Source: Chryseobacterium tagetis
GTDB lineage: Bacteria; Bacteroidota; Bacteroidia; Flavobacteriales; Weeksellaceae
Assembly (NCBI RefSeq): GCF_016735585.2
Contig: NZ_JAERSE020000005.1
Span: forward strand, 124,001 to 188,000
Reading direction: 5' to 3'
DNA length: 64,000 nt
Of this stretch, positions 29,342 to 39,044 are shown piece by piece. Under the pieces are notes generated by a model. That model was not told where the DNA came from, searched no databases, and saw nothing but the letters and a program-made list of their open reading frames with translations. Within the stretch, counting starts at the first letter, position 1, and every line of letters begins with the position of its first letter. Both the position numbers and the translations under genes were made by a program.

Positions 29342-31864
29342 ATGGTAGACTTTAAGAAAAGGTTAAATAAACCTGATATTGAAAAAAGAACAAATCCAAT
29401 AGAGATATATTCAACTCTTGATAGACAAAGTATTGCGGGGCCTTTAAGGCCTGCTCAATATAAAGTTTTGACAGAATGGTTTGAAAAAAGATTAAATGAT
29501 AGAGATTTAATTATTAAGCTACATACAGGGGAAGGGAAAACTTTAATTGGACTGCTAATTTTAATGTCAAAAATTAATTCTGGTAAAGGTCCTTGCTTGT
29601 ATATATGTCCGAATTTATATCTTGTACATCAGGTAAAAAAAGATGCGAAAAAATTTGGTATTCCTTTTTGCTCAATTGAAGAAGATGGGTCATTACCTAA
29701 CGACTTTATTGAAGGAAATAAGATATTGATAACGCATGTCCAGAAAGTTTTCAATGGTAAAACGATATTTGGATTAGGAAATGATTACATACATGTTAAT
29801 ACTATAATTTTAGATGACTCTCATGCTTGTATAGATTCTATTAAAGACTCTTTCACAATTTCAATCAGTAAAAGTCATACAGTTTATAAAAGAATATTTA
29901 ATCTGTTTAGTGATAGTTTACCTGAGCAAGGGCATGGTACATTTCTAGAAATTGAAAATGGTGATTATAATTCCTTTTTACCCATCCCCTATTGGAATTG
30001 GATTGATAAATCCGATGAAATTTTACAAATTTTATCGGAAAATAGAGATGATAATAAAATAAAATTTGCTTGGTCATTTATTAAAGATAATATTACTAAT
30101 TGTCAAGCATTTATTTCGGGGCAAGTATTAGAAATTAGTCCTATGCACATACCAATAGAAAAGTTCTCTTCTTTTCATAAAGCAGAGCAGAGAATATTGA
30201 TGTCTGCTACTACGCAAGACGATTCTTTTTTCATTAAAGGCTTAGGTTTTGATATTGATGCAGTAAAAAAACCTCTTGAAAATCGTGAACAAAAGTGGTC
30301 TGGAGAAAAAATGCTCTTAATTCCCTCATTAATGGATGATTCTCTTGATTATACTACAATTGTCAATGGTTTAATACCTCCATTTAAGAGAAATTATGGA
30401 ATTGTATCTTTAGTATCTTCTTTTTCTAAGACAACAACATATAGAGATTTAGGAGCTATATCTCCCGAAAGTGAAGAAATTGAGGAGGTTGTTAAAGATT
30501 TAAAAAAAGGTCATTTTGAAAATTCTGTTGTTTTTGCAAATAGATATGATGGAATTGATTTGCCTGATGAAGTGTGTAGAGTTTTATTAATAGATGGGAA
30601 ACCATATTTTTATTCCTTATCTGATAGGTATGAGGAATCAAACAGAATTACCAGTGACTTAGTAAATATAAAGGTTGCTCAAAAAATAGAACAAGGTTTA
30701 GGCAGAAGTGTTAGAGGAGAAAAAGACTATAGTATTATAATTATTATTGGCGCGGATTTAGTGAAATTTATAAAAAGTTCAAGAACTAGCAAATACTTTT
30801 CAGCCCAAACAAGAAAACAAATAGAAATAGGCTTTGATATTGCTCAAATGGCAATTGAAGATATTTCAAATAATACTAAGCCTATTGATGCTTTAAAGGG
30901 GCTAATGCTACAAAGTCTACAACGGGATGAAGGATGGAAAGAGTTTTATTTGGAGGAGATGAATAAGGTAATTGATTCTCAAGAAAATATTAATATTTAT
31001 GAGATGCTTGTTCTTGAAAGAGATGCATATCTTGCAGGGTTTATTGGAGACTATGAAAGAGCAGCAAGCAAAATTCAAAAAATAGTAGATGATTTTTGTT
31101 TTGACGATAGTGAAAGAGGGTGGTATCTCCAGATTATGGCACGCTATAAATATTTTACTAGTAAGGTTGAGTCAAATAATCTACAGAAATCAGCATTTTT
31201 AAAAAATCATGAATTATTAAAACCTAAAGAAGGAATAACTTATAAAAAAATAAATTTTATTAATGAAGACAGGATAGTAAGAATTAAAAATTATTTATCT
31301 GACTTTGAAAGCTACCAAGACTTAATGATTTCAGTAGATGGAGTATTGTCCGATTTAGAGTTCGGTACAGATTCTGATAAGTTTGAAGCTGCATTTAGAG
31401 AGTTGGGTTTAATGCTAGGTTTTTTAAGCGAAAGGCCAGACAAAGAGTTTAAAACGGGTCCAGATAATTTATGGTGTGGGGTAGGTAATAAATATTTTAT
31501 TTTTGAATGTAAAAGTGAGGTTGATGGAGGTAGGCAAGAGATTAATAAAAGTGAAGCTAGTCAGATGAATTCTCATTGTGGATGGTTTCAAGATATTTAT
31601 GGTGATGCAGTTGTCAAAAGAATTTTGATAATACCAACAAAGAATTTGGCTTTTAATGCTAATTTTACTCATGATGTCGAGATTTTACGAAAAGGAAAGC
31701 TTAGATTTCTGAGAACTAATGTAAAATCATTCTTTAAAGAGTTTTCAAATTATGACCTTCAATCACTTACTGATTTGAAGATAAACAGTTTCTTGGATTC
31801 TCATAAGCTAGATTTAAATTCTTTGTGGACTGAATATTCAGAGACTTATTATAAGAAAAAATAG
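29342..31864 (+). CDS. XPD/DinG-like superfamily 2 helicase fused to a PD-(D/E)xK nuclease
   Basis: An 840-aa protein. The helicase part shows Walker A HTGEGKT (61-67), a DEAH-box variant DDSH (158-161), SAT (288-290), the XPD-like block RYDGIDLPDEVCRVLLIDGKP (about 401-421) and motif VI QGLGRSVRG (451-459). A helical linker (about 500-660) precedes a nuclease-like domain with D708 (GPDNLW) and E722-x-K724 (FECKSEV). No FeS-cluster cysteines typical of XPD are evident. It should unwind and cut nucleic acid, and its position in an island of defence genes suggests antiphage activity. It is followed by a terminator, so it is probably a single-gene system. I cannot match it to a named system. Confidence 0.8.
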   Translation: MVDFKKRLNKPDIEKRTNPIEIYSTLDRQSIAGPLRPAQYKVLTEWFEKRLNDRDLIIKLHTGEGKTLIGLLILMSKINSGKGPCLYICPNLYLVHQVKKDAKKFGIPFCSIEEDGSLPNDFIEGNKILITHVQKVFNGKTIFGLGNDYIHVNTIILDDSHACIDSIKDSFTISISKSHTVYKRIFNLFSDSLPEQGHGTFLEIENGDYNSFLPIPYWNWIDKSDEILQILSENRDDNKIKFAWSFIKDNITNCQAFISGQVLEISPMHIPIEKFSSFHKAEQRILMSATTQDDSFFIKGLGFDIDAVKKPLENREQKWSGEKMLLIPSLMDDSLDYTTIVNGLIPPFKRNYGIVSLVSSFSKTTTYRDLGAISPESEEIEEVVKDLKKGHFENSVVFANRYDGIDLPDEVCRVLLIDGKPYFYSLSDRYEESNRITSDLVNIKVAQKIEQGLGRSVRGEKDYSIIIIIGADLVKFIKSSRTSKYFSAQTRKQIEIGFDIAQMAIEDISNNTKPIDALKGLMLQSLQRDEGWKEFYLEEMNKVIDSQENINIYEMLVLERDAYLAGFIGDYERAASKIQKIVDDFCFDDSERGWYLQIMARYKYFTSKVESNNLQKSAFLKNHELLKPKEGITYKKINFINEDRIVRIKNYLSDFESYQDLMISVDGVLSDLEFGTDSDKFEAAFRELGLMLGFLSERPDKEFKTGPDNLWCGVGNKYFIFECKSEVDGGRQEINKSEASQMNSHCGWFQDIYGDAVVKRILIIPTKNLAFNANFTHDVEILRKGKLRFLRTNVKSFFKEFSNYDLQSLTDLKINSFLDSHKLDLNSLWTEYSETYYKKK

Positions 31865-31972
31865 TCAATAAGATATCTTGTTAAAAAGAATTAGTTTCAC
31901 AATTCAATTATGTGAGTCGTGAATCATTCAAATGAAAACCATTCTGATAGAAGGTTGAAAAATTATAAAATA

Positions 31973-32002
31973 AGTCCGTTTTCACTAGCTGTGATACGGA
32001 CT
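31973..32002 (+). terminator. Hairpin terminator between the helicase-nuclease and the HEPN pair
   Basis: The stem AGTCCGT/ACGGACT encloses a second small stem (TCAC/GTGA) and is followed by a T-rich stretch. It probably isolates the helicase transcript from the HEPN operon. Confidence 0.65.
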
Positions 32003-32084
32003 CTTTATTATTTAAGAGATAATTTATAAAGTATGTAGATACAGTGCGTAATCGTGTAGTATTTTTGATTAAATCTAAATTTTT

Positions 32085-33605
32085 ATGAAAAATATGTTAA
32101 AAACTTTTTTAGAGTTAGATAATATAAATGAAAAAACACCCAATGAAATTAATCTAATTTTAGGTACTATTTATGAATACTCAAGAGAACTAAATGCCAT
32201 TAAGGATTTAGAAAGAGGGATTGAAATATCGTCTACGATTATTCTAGATAATTTTACAGATGATGATAAAATGACATTTTATTATAATTTATCAAATGCT
32301 TGGTCTTATAAAAAAATGATGATTCAAAATTTAAATTCTCCAGAATTTTGGGAGTTTGAAAACGAAGAGTTAATTCAAGAAATTCTAAATTGCAGAAAGG
32401 CTTTATTGTATTCTATAGATACAGAAAATATATATAGAAAATGTGAAATACTAACAAACTTAGGAAATGATTTAAGTCATTTAGGAAGATTCTCAGAAGC
32501 AATAGATTCTTGGCAAAGAGCATTAGATATAAAAGAAGATTTCTCAATGGCAACAGGGAATCTTGGATTTGGATTATTTCATTATGCACAAGTTCTCTAT
32601 GATGATTCTCACAAAGCTTACTTCTTAAAAGAATCATATAATTACTTAAAGAAAGCAATAATGTTAAATGATATTTATCCTGAAGCTAAAATGTCGTTTT
32701 CACAAATTGTTTCTTGGATAGAAGAAAAAGTAGATAATACATTTTTAAATTCTGAAAATATTTTTGACAATTATTCTTTAGGAGAAAGTTTAGAAGAAAA
32801 AAACTATAGGAAATGGTGTATCAATAATAGTTTATTCTTAAATCCACTAAATGATATTATAAATGATGACATTGTTGCGCAAGACATATTGTGTCTCCCA
32901 ACAATTATTGTAAAAAAAGCAGATTTAGAGATTTACAATTATCATTCGTTTTTTAATCAAATTAAGCAAGAGTTTTGTTCTGCAAGATATTTATTTTATG
33001 ATTCTATTACTAATCAAGAACCTCATTTCTCTGATAGAGAAAATGCTATCATAGATATTCTTGATTATTCAACATATTCTTATAACCTTGAAAAAAGTAA
33101 AATAGCATTTAGAACATTTTATTCTATTTTAGACAAAATAGCCTATTTAATAAATACCTATTTAAAATTAGGTTTTGAATCTAGAGAGGTAAATTATAGA
33201 AAAATATGGTATGTGAAAGGAAAGCCAAATCCAATAATCATGGAAAGTCAAAATTGGGCGTTAAGAGGATTGTTTTGGCTTTATAAAGACTTTTTTGAAA
33301 AAGAAGATTTACATTCATTTCTAGAACCAGAAGCTAAAGAGCTATCTACAATTAGAAATTTTATAGAACATAAATCATTTAAGATTGTAGAGTTTGAAAA
33401 CTCAAGAACCCCAAAAGATAATTTTACATACGTTATAGACAGAAATGACTTCATAGATAAAACATTTAAACTAATGAAAACAATTAGAGCTGCAATAATA
33501 TATACTTCTCTATTCATTAATATCGAGGAAGGTAAGAAGGAATATAACTCTAATGAACTTGGAAGCATGCAATTATTTACTTTAGATGACCAATTTAAAA
33601 AATGA
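32085..33605 (+). CDS. TPR protein with C-terminal LA2681-like HEPN domain
   Basis: A 506-aa cytosolic protein. Residues 20-200 are helical with TPR-like units (for example LTNLGNDLSHLGRFSEAIDSW). From about 270 the sequence fits the LA2681-type HEPN domain: SARYLFYDSI, KIAFRTFYSILDKIAYLINTYLKLG, NWALRGLFWLYKDF, and the R-x4-H motif R424-NFIE-H429. HEPN proteins with this motif are usually RNases acting in toxin-antitoxin or abortive-infection systems. The stop overlaps the start of the DUF4209 protein by 4 bp (ATGA), so the two are translationally coupled. The TPR part may sense a partner or phage protein. Confidence 0.75.
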   Translation: MKNMLKTFLELDNINEKTPNEINLILGTIYEYSRELNAIKDLERGIEISSTIILDNFTDDDKMTFYYNLSNAWSYKKMMIQNLNSPEFWEFENEELIQEILNCRKALLYSIDTENIYRKCEILTNLGNDLSHLGRFSEAIDSWQRALDIKEDFSMATGNLGFGLFHYAQVLYDDSHKAYFLKESYNYLKKAIMLNDIYPEAKMSFSQIVSWIEEKVDNTFLNSENIFDNYSLGESLEEKNYRKWCINNSLFLNPLNDIINDDIVAQDILCLPTIIVKKADLEIYNYHSFFNQIKQEFCSARYLFYDSITNQEPHFSDRENAIIDILDYSTYSYNLEKSKIAFRTFYSILDKIAYLINTYLKLGFESREVNYRKIWYVKGKPNPIIMESQNWALRGLFWLYKDFFEKEDLHSFLEPEAKELSTIRNFIEHKSFKIVEFENSRTPKDNFTYVIDRNDFIDKTFKLMKTIRAAIIYTSLFINIEEGKKEYNSNELGSMQLFTLDDQFKK

Positions 33606-35338
33606 TGGAAAAAGCTAACCTAAAAGAACTGTATCAAAAACTTGAACTTACTAAGGATATTAATGCAAAAGACACTGATTATGTTCTTGAAATTAAGTTT
33701 GGTGAGATATTAAATGATGAAGAGATAGAACTTATTAAAATTGAAAGAAAAATTCTTTCACTAATGTTCAATAAAGGCAAACTTATAAGTAGATTTTTTA
33801 CTCCCGAAATTGTCTTTGATGAATTATTCTCTGATTATGAAACAGATTATATAAAAGAAAGGATTGAAAATACTCAAAACACTTACATTACAATAAGATA
33901 CCTTATTATCCTTTGGAATAAGACTAAAAATCAAGAATATTCAAAAATAGCATTTGACAAAACTTTTAATATCTTAAAAAAAGAAATTAAATCTAAAAAT
34001 ATAACATTTGGAGATGCAAATGAATTATTTCTGATTTGTAGAAAAATTGTAGAAAAAACTAAATATAGAAAAGAAGAATACTTAAATTATCTCCAGAATT
34101 TTAAAAATAATATCTCAACTCCTTATGATTTTTATTCCTATTTAGAACAATTAGTCGATAATAAACTGATTTCATCGATATTATTAAAAACATTACTTTC
34201 AGACTATAGGGATTATATAAAATTTGAGATACAATATTATTTTCCAAACCAATACGGATTTGAGATATTGATTCCATTAATTCAGAAAGCAAAACTACCT
34301 ATCAAAGAATTATATTCACTGATGGCTGAAAATGAAAACGTCTTAATTAATCATAGAAAAGAAAATGATTTTGTTAAGCTCAATTTATTAAGAAAAAAAG
34401 CTGATTATGAAAAGCTAGCAGGAAAGACTGTTGATAGTGAACAAACTTTAGAAGAATTAACTAAAATCAAATTCGATGTAAATCTTAATAAAGTTGATTT
34501 TTCAATGTCCAGTGAAACTAATAAAGGTTTGGAAATATTATGGGAAATCATTGATTCTAAAAGTAGTTTTCTTTCAACATTAAGTGCAGAATATATCATT
34601 GGATATTTTGCAACTCAATTTGATAATCTACATACAGTAACAACAGAAAAAGGGAATAAATCTTTGTTTGATGGTCATTTCACAACAATATTGATGGATA
34701 TAAATAATAATGCTAATGAAAAGAAAAGTAGAAATAGTCTCAGTGAAAATATTTCAACTTATTATAGTTTATTTTTTATGCCAATCTTTGAACAAACACT
34801 TTATAAATCAATTCTCAATGGGCATTTAAATTATCAAAATTTCAGTAATTTTCTCAAAGGAACATGGATAGGCCAACCGACCAAATTTTACAAAGGGGAT
34901 ATTGAAATTGAAGAAAGTTGGTTAACCTTACTTCAACCTGGTTTGTATAATTTTTTTAGTTTGTTTGAATATCAGACTATTCATAATAAACTTAAAACTG
35001 ATTCATTTATATTGAGTATTGATTCTTTGACATTAAAATTTGAAGGTATTCTCAGAGACTTTATAAGATTATGTGGCGGAACAACAATAAAAATAAAAAA
35101 TGGAATTAGTGAAGAAATTTTGTTAGAAGAAATGCTGGAACATAAAGTGATAAAAGAAACTTATGAAGAAGCTGAGATAGAATTGTTTAAATTAGTTTTT
35201 ACAAGGCAAGGTCTTAATATTAGAAATGATATAGCCCATGGTTTTTATAAATTATCTGATTATAATTTGAAAAAAATAAGTTTGATTTTGTTATGCATTT
35301 TAAGAATAAGTCGGTTTGAATTTGGCGTAGAACAGTGA
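33602..35338 (+). CDS. DUF4209-type HEPN protein
   Basis: A 578-aa cytosolic helical protein. The C-terminal 100 residues hold the DUF4209 signature: LTLKFEGILRDFIRLCGG and R541-NDIA-H546-G547 (the RNxxxHG motif), which fits an R-x4-H HEPN RNase site. The N-terminal 430 residues are of unknown fold. It overlaps the upstream HEPN gene by 4 bp, giving two HEPN proteins made in equal amounts from one message. No nucleotidyltransferase (MNT) antitoxin lies beside them, which is unlike the classical HEPN-MNT modules. Confidence 0.75.
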   Translation: MMEKANLKELYQKLELTKDINAKDTDYVLEIKFGEILNDEEIELIKIERKILSLMFNKGKLISRFFTPEIVFDELFSDYETDYIKERIENTQNTYITIRYLIILWNKTKNQEYSKIAFDKTFNILKKEIKSKNITFGDANELFLICRKIVEKTKYRKEEYLNYLQNFKNNISTPYDFYSYLEQLVDNKLISSILLKTLLSDYRDYIKFEIQYYFPNQYGFEILIPLIQKAKLPIKELYSLMAENENVLINHRKENDFVKLNLLRKKADYEKLAGKTVDSEQTLEELTKIKFDVNLNKVDFSMSSETNKGLEILWEIIDSKSSFLSTLSAEYIIGYFATQFDNLHTVTTEKGNKSLFDGHFTTILMDINNNANEKKSRNSLSENISTYYSLFFMPIFEQTLYKSILNGHLNYQNFSNFLKGTWIGQPTKFYKGDIEIEESWLTLLQPGLYNFFSLFEYQTIHNKLKTDSFILSIDSLTLKFEGILRDFIRLCGGTTIKIKNGISEEILLEEMLEHKVIKETYEEAEIELFKLVFTRQGLNIRNDIAHGFYKLSDYNLKKISLILLCILRISRFEFGVEQ

Positions 35339-35470
35339 TTATTTTAAATAAAGTTAAATGTTATTTCAATGATTTATAATAATCAATAATTCAATTTCAT
35401 ATATTTGATTATTAGAGCTTTTCGTTGATTTGAATTGTGATAAAATATAAATATTTAGAATAAAAAATAT

Positions 35471-35740
35471 ATGGGAGCTACAAAAAAAATAATGGATGAT
35501 AATGAACTGAACAATTTGCTAAATGATTTAATTGTTGATGACAATGAATTTATTGTTGATAAATTTAATCGACAGCTACTAACTTCAATTAGTATTCCTG
35601 AACAAGGATTAAATTTCAATAATAAAGGAGAGTTAATAGCATATCAAGATGGGGACCAGAAAAGACTAGTAATTCAATATCTTGTTTCGGAATATCCTTT
35701 AATCTATGAGTCAAAATTGTTCAATTATAAGAAAAAATAA
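35471..35740 (+). CDS. Small hypothetical protein upstream of Hachiman, 89 aa
   Basis: I do not recognise this protein. It is acidic at the N-terminus (MDDNELNNLLNDLIVDDNEF), then mixed, and ends in KKK. It starts 132 bp after the HEPN operon and ends 30 bp before hamA on the same strand, so it is likely to be the first gene of the Hachiman transcript. It could be a regulator, an accessory subunit or an unrelated small gene. Confidence 0.6.
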   Translation: MGATKKIMDDNELNNLLNDLIVDDNEFIVDKFNRQLLTSISIPEQGLNFNNKGELIAYQDGDQKRLVIQYLVSEYPLIYESKLFNYKKK

Positions 35741-35770
35741 TTTTAATAAACTAATTAACATGTTAATCAA

Positions 35771-36712
35771 ATGTATAAAACACCTTTTGGCTCAGAAAAT
35801 ATTATTACTCACAAAATAAATGAGGTAGACTTTAGTACGTTTTTAGTAGGTTTTGATTTAGATGATAATGGTGGGAAAGTATATAGACTCAAGCCATTAG
35901 TTAAAAAATTAACCGAAGTGATACATGAATTTGCTTTCGGCTTTCATGAAGACACACAAACGGATAATACCCAAACACTAAATAAACTTACTGATGCTGC
36001 TATATCAATTTACAAGATAGACGCATTTCAGAAAGTTAAAGATATTTATGATAATGGTGGAGAAATTGATGACGATTTAGAGGATAAATATTTAAAACGT
36101 GGGGAATTTGGGGAGCTCATACTTCATCTATTATTACGGGATTTTTATAAAACCGTACCACTTTTATCAAAAATTTATTTTAAAGACTCTCTTGGTCATG
36201 CTGTACATGGATTTGATTCTGTGCATATCCAAGAAGATAATGGGACATTGTGGTTAGGAGAATCTAAACTTTACACTAATAGTAAAAAAGGGATTAAGGA
36301 ATTAATTAATGATATCAAAGAACATTTTAAATCAGATTATTTAAAATCGGAGTTTATTTTAATATCTAAAAAATTAAAACACTTAAATAATATTCCTAAT
36401 ATGGATTATTGGCTTAACACTCTTACTAATTCTGGAGCTCTTATTGAAAAACTAAAAACTATTAATATTCCTTTATTATGTACATACCAGTGTGATTTAT
36501 TTTCAAAATATGACGACGAAATATTAGATGAATTTGTAACTGAATATTTAGAAGAAATGAATTCCTTAAAAAAATATTTTGATGATAATAATGACCATCC
36601 TTTTAAAACAAATCTTAATATTATTCTAATATTATTTCCTATACAGAATAAGAAAGAGATGGTAAAAGCATTACATCATAAATTATCTTTATTACAATCT
36701 ATTGGAGAATAA
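35771..36712 (+). CDS. hamA: Hachiman defence protein HamA (DUF1837 nuclease)
   Basis: A 313-aa protein of the DUF1837 family. The nuclease core reads KRGEFGELILHLLLRDF (with E112/E115), HGFDSVHI (D149) and WLGESKLY (E164-x-K166), a PD-(D/E)xK arrangement. In Hachiman, HamA forms a complex with the helicase HamB and degrades DNA on phage infection, leading to abortive protection. The stop codon overlaps the hamB start by 1 bp. Length, motif order and partner all fit a standard Hachiman pair. Confidence 0.88.
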   Translation: MYKTPFGSENIITHKINEVDFSTFLVGFDLDDNGGKVYRLKPLVKKLTEVIHEFAFGFHEDTQTDNTQTLNKLTDAAISIYKIDAFQKVKDIYDNGGEIDDDLEDKYLKRGEFGELILHLLLRDFYKTVPLLSKIYFKDSLGHAVHGFDSVHIQEDNGTLWLGESKLYTNSKKGIKELINDIKEHFKSDYLKSEFILISKKLKHLNNIPNMDYWLNTLTNSGALIEKLKTINIPLLCTYQCDLFSKYDDEILDEFVTEYLEEMNSLKKYFDDNNDHPFKTNLNIILILFPIQNKKEMVKALHHKLSLLQSIGE

Positions 36713-38961
36713 TGGAGGATATAATTAATTATATAGAAACGCAGGAGCTTATTGATTTTGAAAATACTTTTAAAATTTTCAAAATAATTTCTGATTTAAT
36801 CACAACAGATGAAAGTAGTTCGCAAAAACTTCTAGTTAATGTTTTAGCTAATCTATCTAAATTCGACAGTTCACTTAATCCAATATTAGCTGACTTGATA
36901 GAAGGAATTGGATTTTATCCATATATATCTAAAGAAAATTTAGAATTAACATCTACAGATGCGCTGATACGAAATGCATATCATTCCTCCTCTAATATTG
37001 GAAAGGTACTACACGAAGACCAAAAATATTTATTATCACTTCTAAACAATACTCAAAATATTATAGTAAGTGCACCTACTAGTTTTGGCAAAAGTCTTTT
37101 AATTGAAGAAATTGTAGCAACTTTAAAGTATAAAAATATTATAATTATTCAACCTACTTTAGCTCTACTAGATGAAACAAGAAAAAAGCTTTTAAAATAT
37201 AGAGAAAATTATAAAATAATTGTACGCACTACACAAACTCCTAGTGCTGATAAAAAAAACTTATTCTTATTAACTGCGGAAAGAGTCAATGAATATAGAC
37301 AGTTTACTAATGTTGATTTAATCATAATAGATGAATTTTATAAATTAAGTGCAAAAAGAGACGATGAACGTGCAGATTCATTAAATAATGCTTTTAATTA
37401 TATACTAAAAACATTCAATCCGAAATTTTATCTTCTAGGGCCGAATATTGATTCTATTTCAGAAGGATTTGCTGAAAAATATAATGCAATATTTTATCGA
37501 ACAAAATCTTCATTAGTTGACACTAAAGTTATTGATATGTATAAACCTCAGAAAGACTTTTTTGACAAGCCAATTAAATATAAGGAATACAAAGAAAATG
37601 TGCTATTTGAGTTATTATTATCACTACAAAATGAACAATCTATAATATACTGCTCATCACCTGCTAGAGTAAGATATTTATCATTAAAATTTCTTGAGTT
37701 TTTATTAAAGAACCAAGTAAATTTAAATCAATATGTAGAAATTGATTTGATTGAATGGATTGAAATTAATATTTCAACAGAATGGTCATTAATTGATTTA
37801 CTTAACAATCAAATTGGTATCCATGATGGGGCTTTACAAAAACATATAACAAATACTATTATAGAATATTTTAACGAAAATAAACTAAAGTTTCTTTTTT
37901 GTACGAGCACCATTATTGAAGGGGTTAATACTAGTGCTAAAAATATAATTTATTTTGATAAAACTAAAGGTAATAATGTTGAAATCGACTTTTTTGATTA
38001 CTCTAATATAAAAGGACGTGCTGGCAGACTGATGATTCACTATATTGGTAAGATTTTTAATTTTAATTTAGTTCCAGAAGATGAAAAAGTAATTGTAGAT
38101 ATACCATTTTACGAGCAGAACCCTATATCTGATGAAATTTTGATAAATTTAGAATACAATGAAGTTAAAGATGAAAATCTTAAACAATATTCTATTATTT
38201 TAGAAATTCCCGAAAACGAAAGAAATATAATAAGAGATAATGGGGTACTGGTTTTTGGTCAAAAAAATATTTTTGAGGAAATAAGAGTTAACTTTAAAAA
38301 TGTTTACCCACTAATTAGCTGGACAAGATATCCAAATTACGAACAATTAAAATATTGTTTGACATTAGGATGGAATTACTTAATGAAAAAAACAGAATCA
38401 AAAAGTTTAGGAATAGGAAGGTTAGTTAATAAAACATTTGGTTATGGGAATCATAATAGTATAAAAGTCTTAATTAATAATGATATTGATTATGTTATAG
38501 AATGCATTAATTTTTATGAAGACAATAAAGATAAGAGTAAAGATGAAATTGAGGAAATAAGAAAGTTCAATTACGGAAAAAAGTATTCGTCAAAAAGTAA
38601 TTTTGAAATTGAGGAGGAATTTATTCTTATGAACTTTCAAATTCAAAAACACTGGTTTGAATATAAAATTCCTAAATGGTTATCAGTAATAAATTCAATT
38701 CAGGAATGCATTTGTAATGAATATGGAGTTAGACCAGGAAATTACAACTATTACAGTAATCAGATAGAGAATGATTTTTTACGGGAAAACCTATCATTAT
38801 TAAGTGAATTTGGAATTCCTTCTTCTGCTTTAAAAAAAATAGAAAAATTAATTCCACCAGATTTAAATGAAGAACAAGTTATTGATTATATTAGAAATGA
38901 AAAGATATATACTAATGATATTTTCATAAATTATGAAAAAAAGAAATTTAAAGAAATTTAG
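36712..38961 (+). CDS. hamB: Hachiman defence helicase HamB
   Basis: A 749-aa superfamily 2 (Ski2-like) helicase. Walker A is APTSFGKS (121-128) and Walker B is IIIDEFY (204-210, a DEFY variant of DExH). A CTSTIIEGVNT block and a motif VI of the KGRAGR type (IKGRAGRLM) follow. The C-terminal 250 residues are family-specific. HamB holds HamA inactive on intact DNA and is thought to sense damaged or phage DNA. It is translated together with hamA through a 1-bp overlap. A bidirectional hairpin lies after it, facing the convergent cassette. Confidence 0.88.
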   Translation: MEDIINYIETQELIDFENTFKIFKIISDLITTDESSSQKLLVNVLANLSKFDSSLNPILADLIEGIGFYPYISKENLELTSTDALIRNAYHSSSNIGKVLHEDQKYLLSLLNNTQNIIVSAPTSFGKSLLIEEIVATLKYKNIIIIQPTLALLDETRKKLLKYRENYKIIVRTTQTPSADKKNLFLLTAERVNEYRQFTNVDLIIIDEFYKLSAKRDDERADSLNNAFNYILKTFNPKFYLLGPNIDSISEGFAEKYNAIFYRTKSSLVDTKVIDMYKPQKDFFDKPIKYKEYKENVLFELLLSLQNEQSIIYCSSPARVRYLSLKFLEFLLKNQVNLNQYVEIDLIEWIEINISTEWSLIDLLNNQIGIHDGALQKHITNTIIEYFNENKLKFLFCTSTIIEGVNTSAKNIIYFDKTKGNNVEIDFFDYSNIKGRAGRLMIHYIGKIFNFNLVPEDEKVIVDIPFYEQNPISDEILINLEYNEVKDENLKQYSIILEIPENERNIIRDNGVLVFGQKNIFEEIRVNFKNVYPLISWTRYPNYEQLKYCLTLGWNYLMKKTESKSLGIGRLVNKTFGYGNHNSIKVLINNDIDYVIECINFYEDNKDKSKDEIEEIRKFNYGKKYSSKSNFEIEEEFILMNFQIQKHWFEYKIPKWLSVINSIQECICNEYGVRPGNYNYYSNQIENDFLRENLSLLSEFGIPSSALKKIEKLIPPDLNEEQVIDYIRNEKIYTNDIFINYEKKKFKEI

Positions 38962-38983
38962 ATTTTACCTATTAATTTGAATT

Positions 38984-39031
38984 AGCCAATACTTAATCTG
39001 ACTGTTACTTTATTGAAACATTGTATTGGCT
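38984..39031. terminator. Convergent-gene hairpin after hamB
   Basis: The arms AGCCAATAC (38984-38992) and GTATTGGCT (39023-39031) are perfect, but the loop is 30 nt long. The hairpin lies between convergent transcripts, so it may serve both. The long loop makes this less certain. Confidence 0.5.
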
Positions 39032-39044
39032 GACTTAATTTTCT

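Noticed and set aside
32085..35338. Classical HEPN-MNT toxin-antitoxin pair
   Set aside because: Both proteins carry HEPN-type motifs and neither shows the GSx10DxD nucleotidyltransferase motif.
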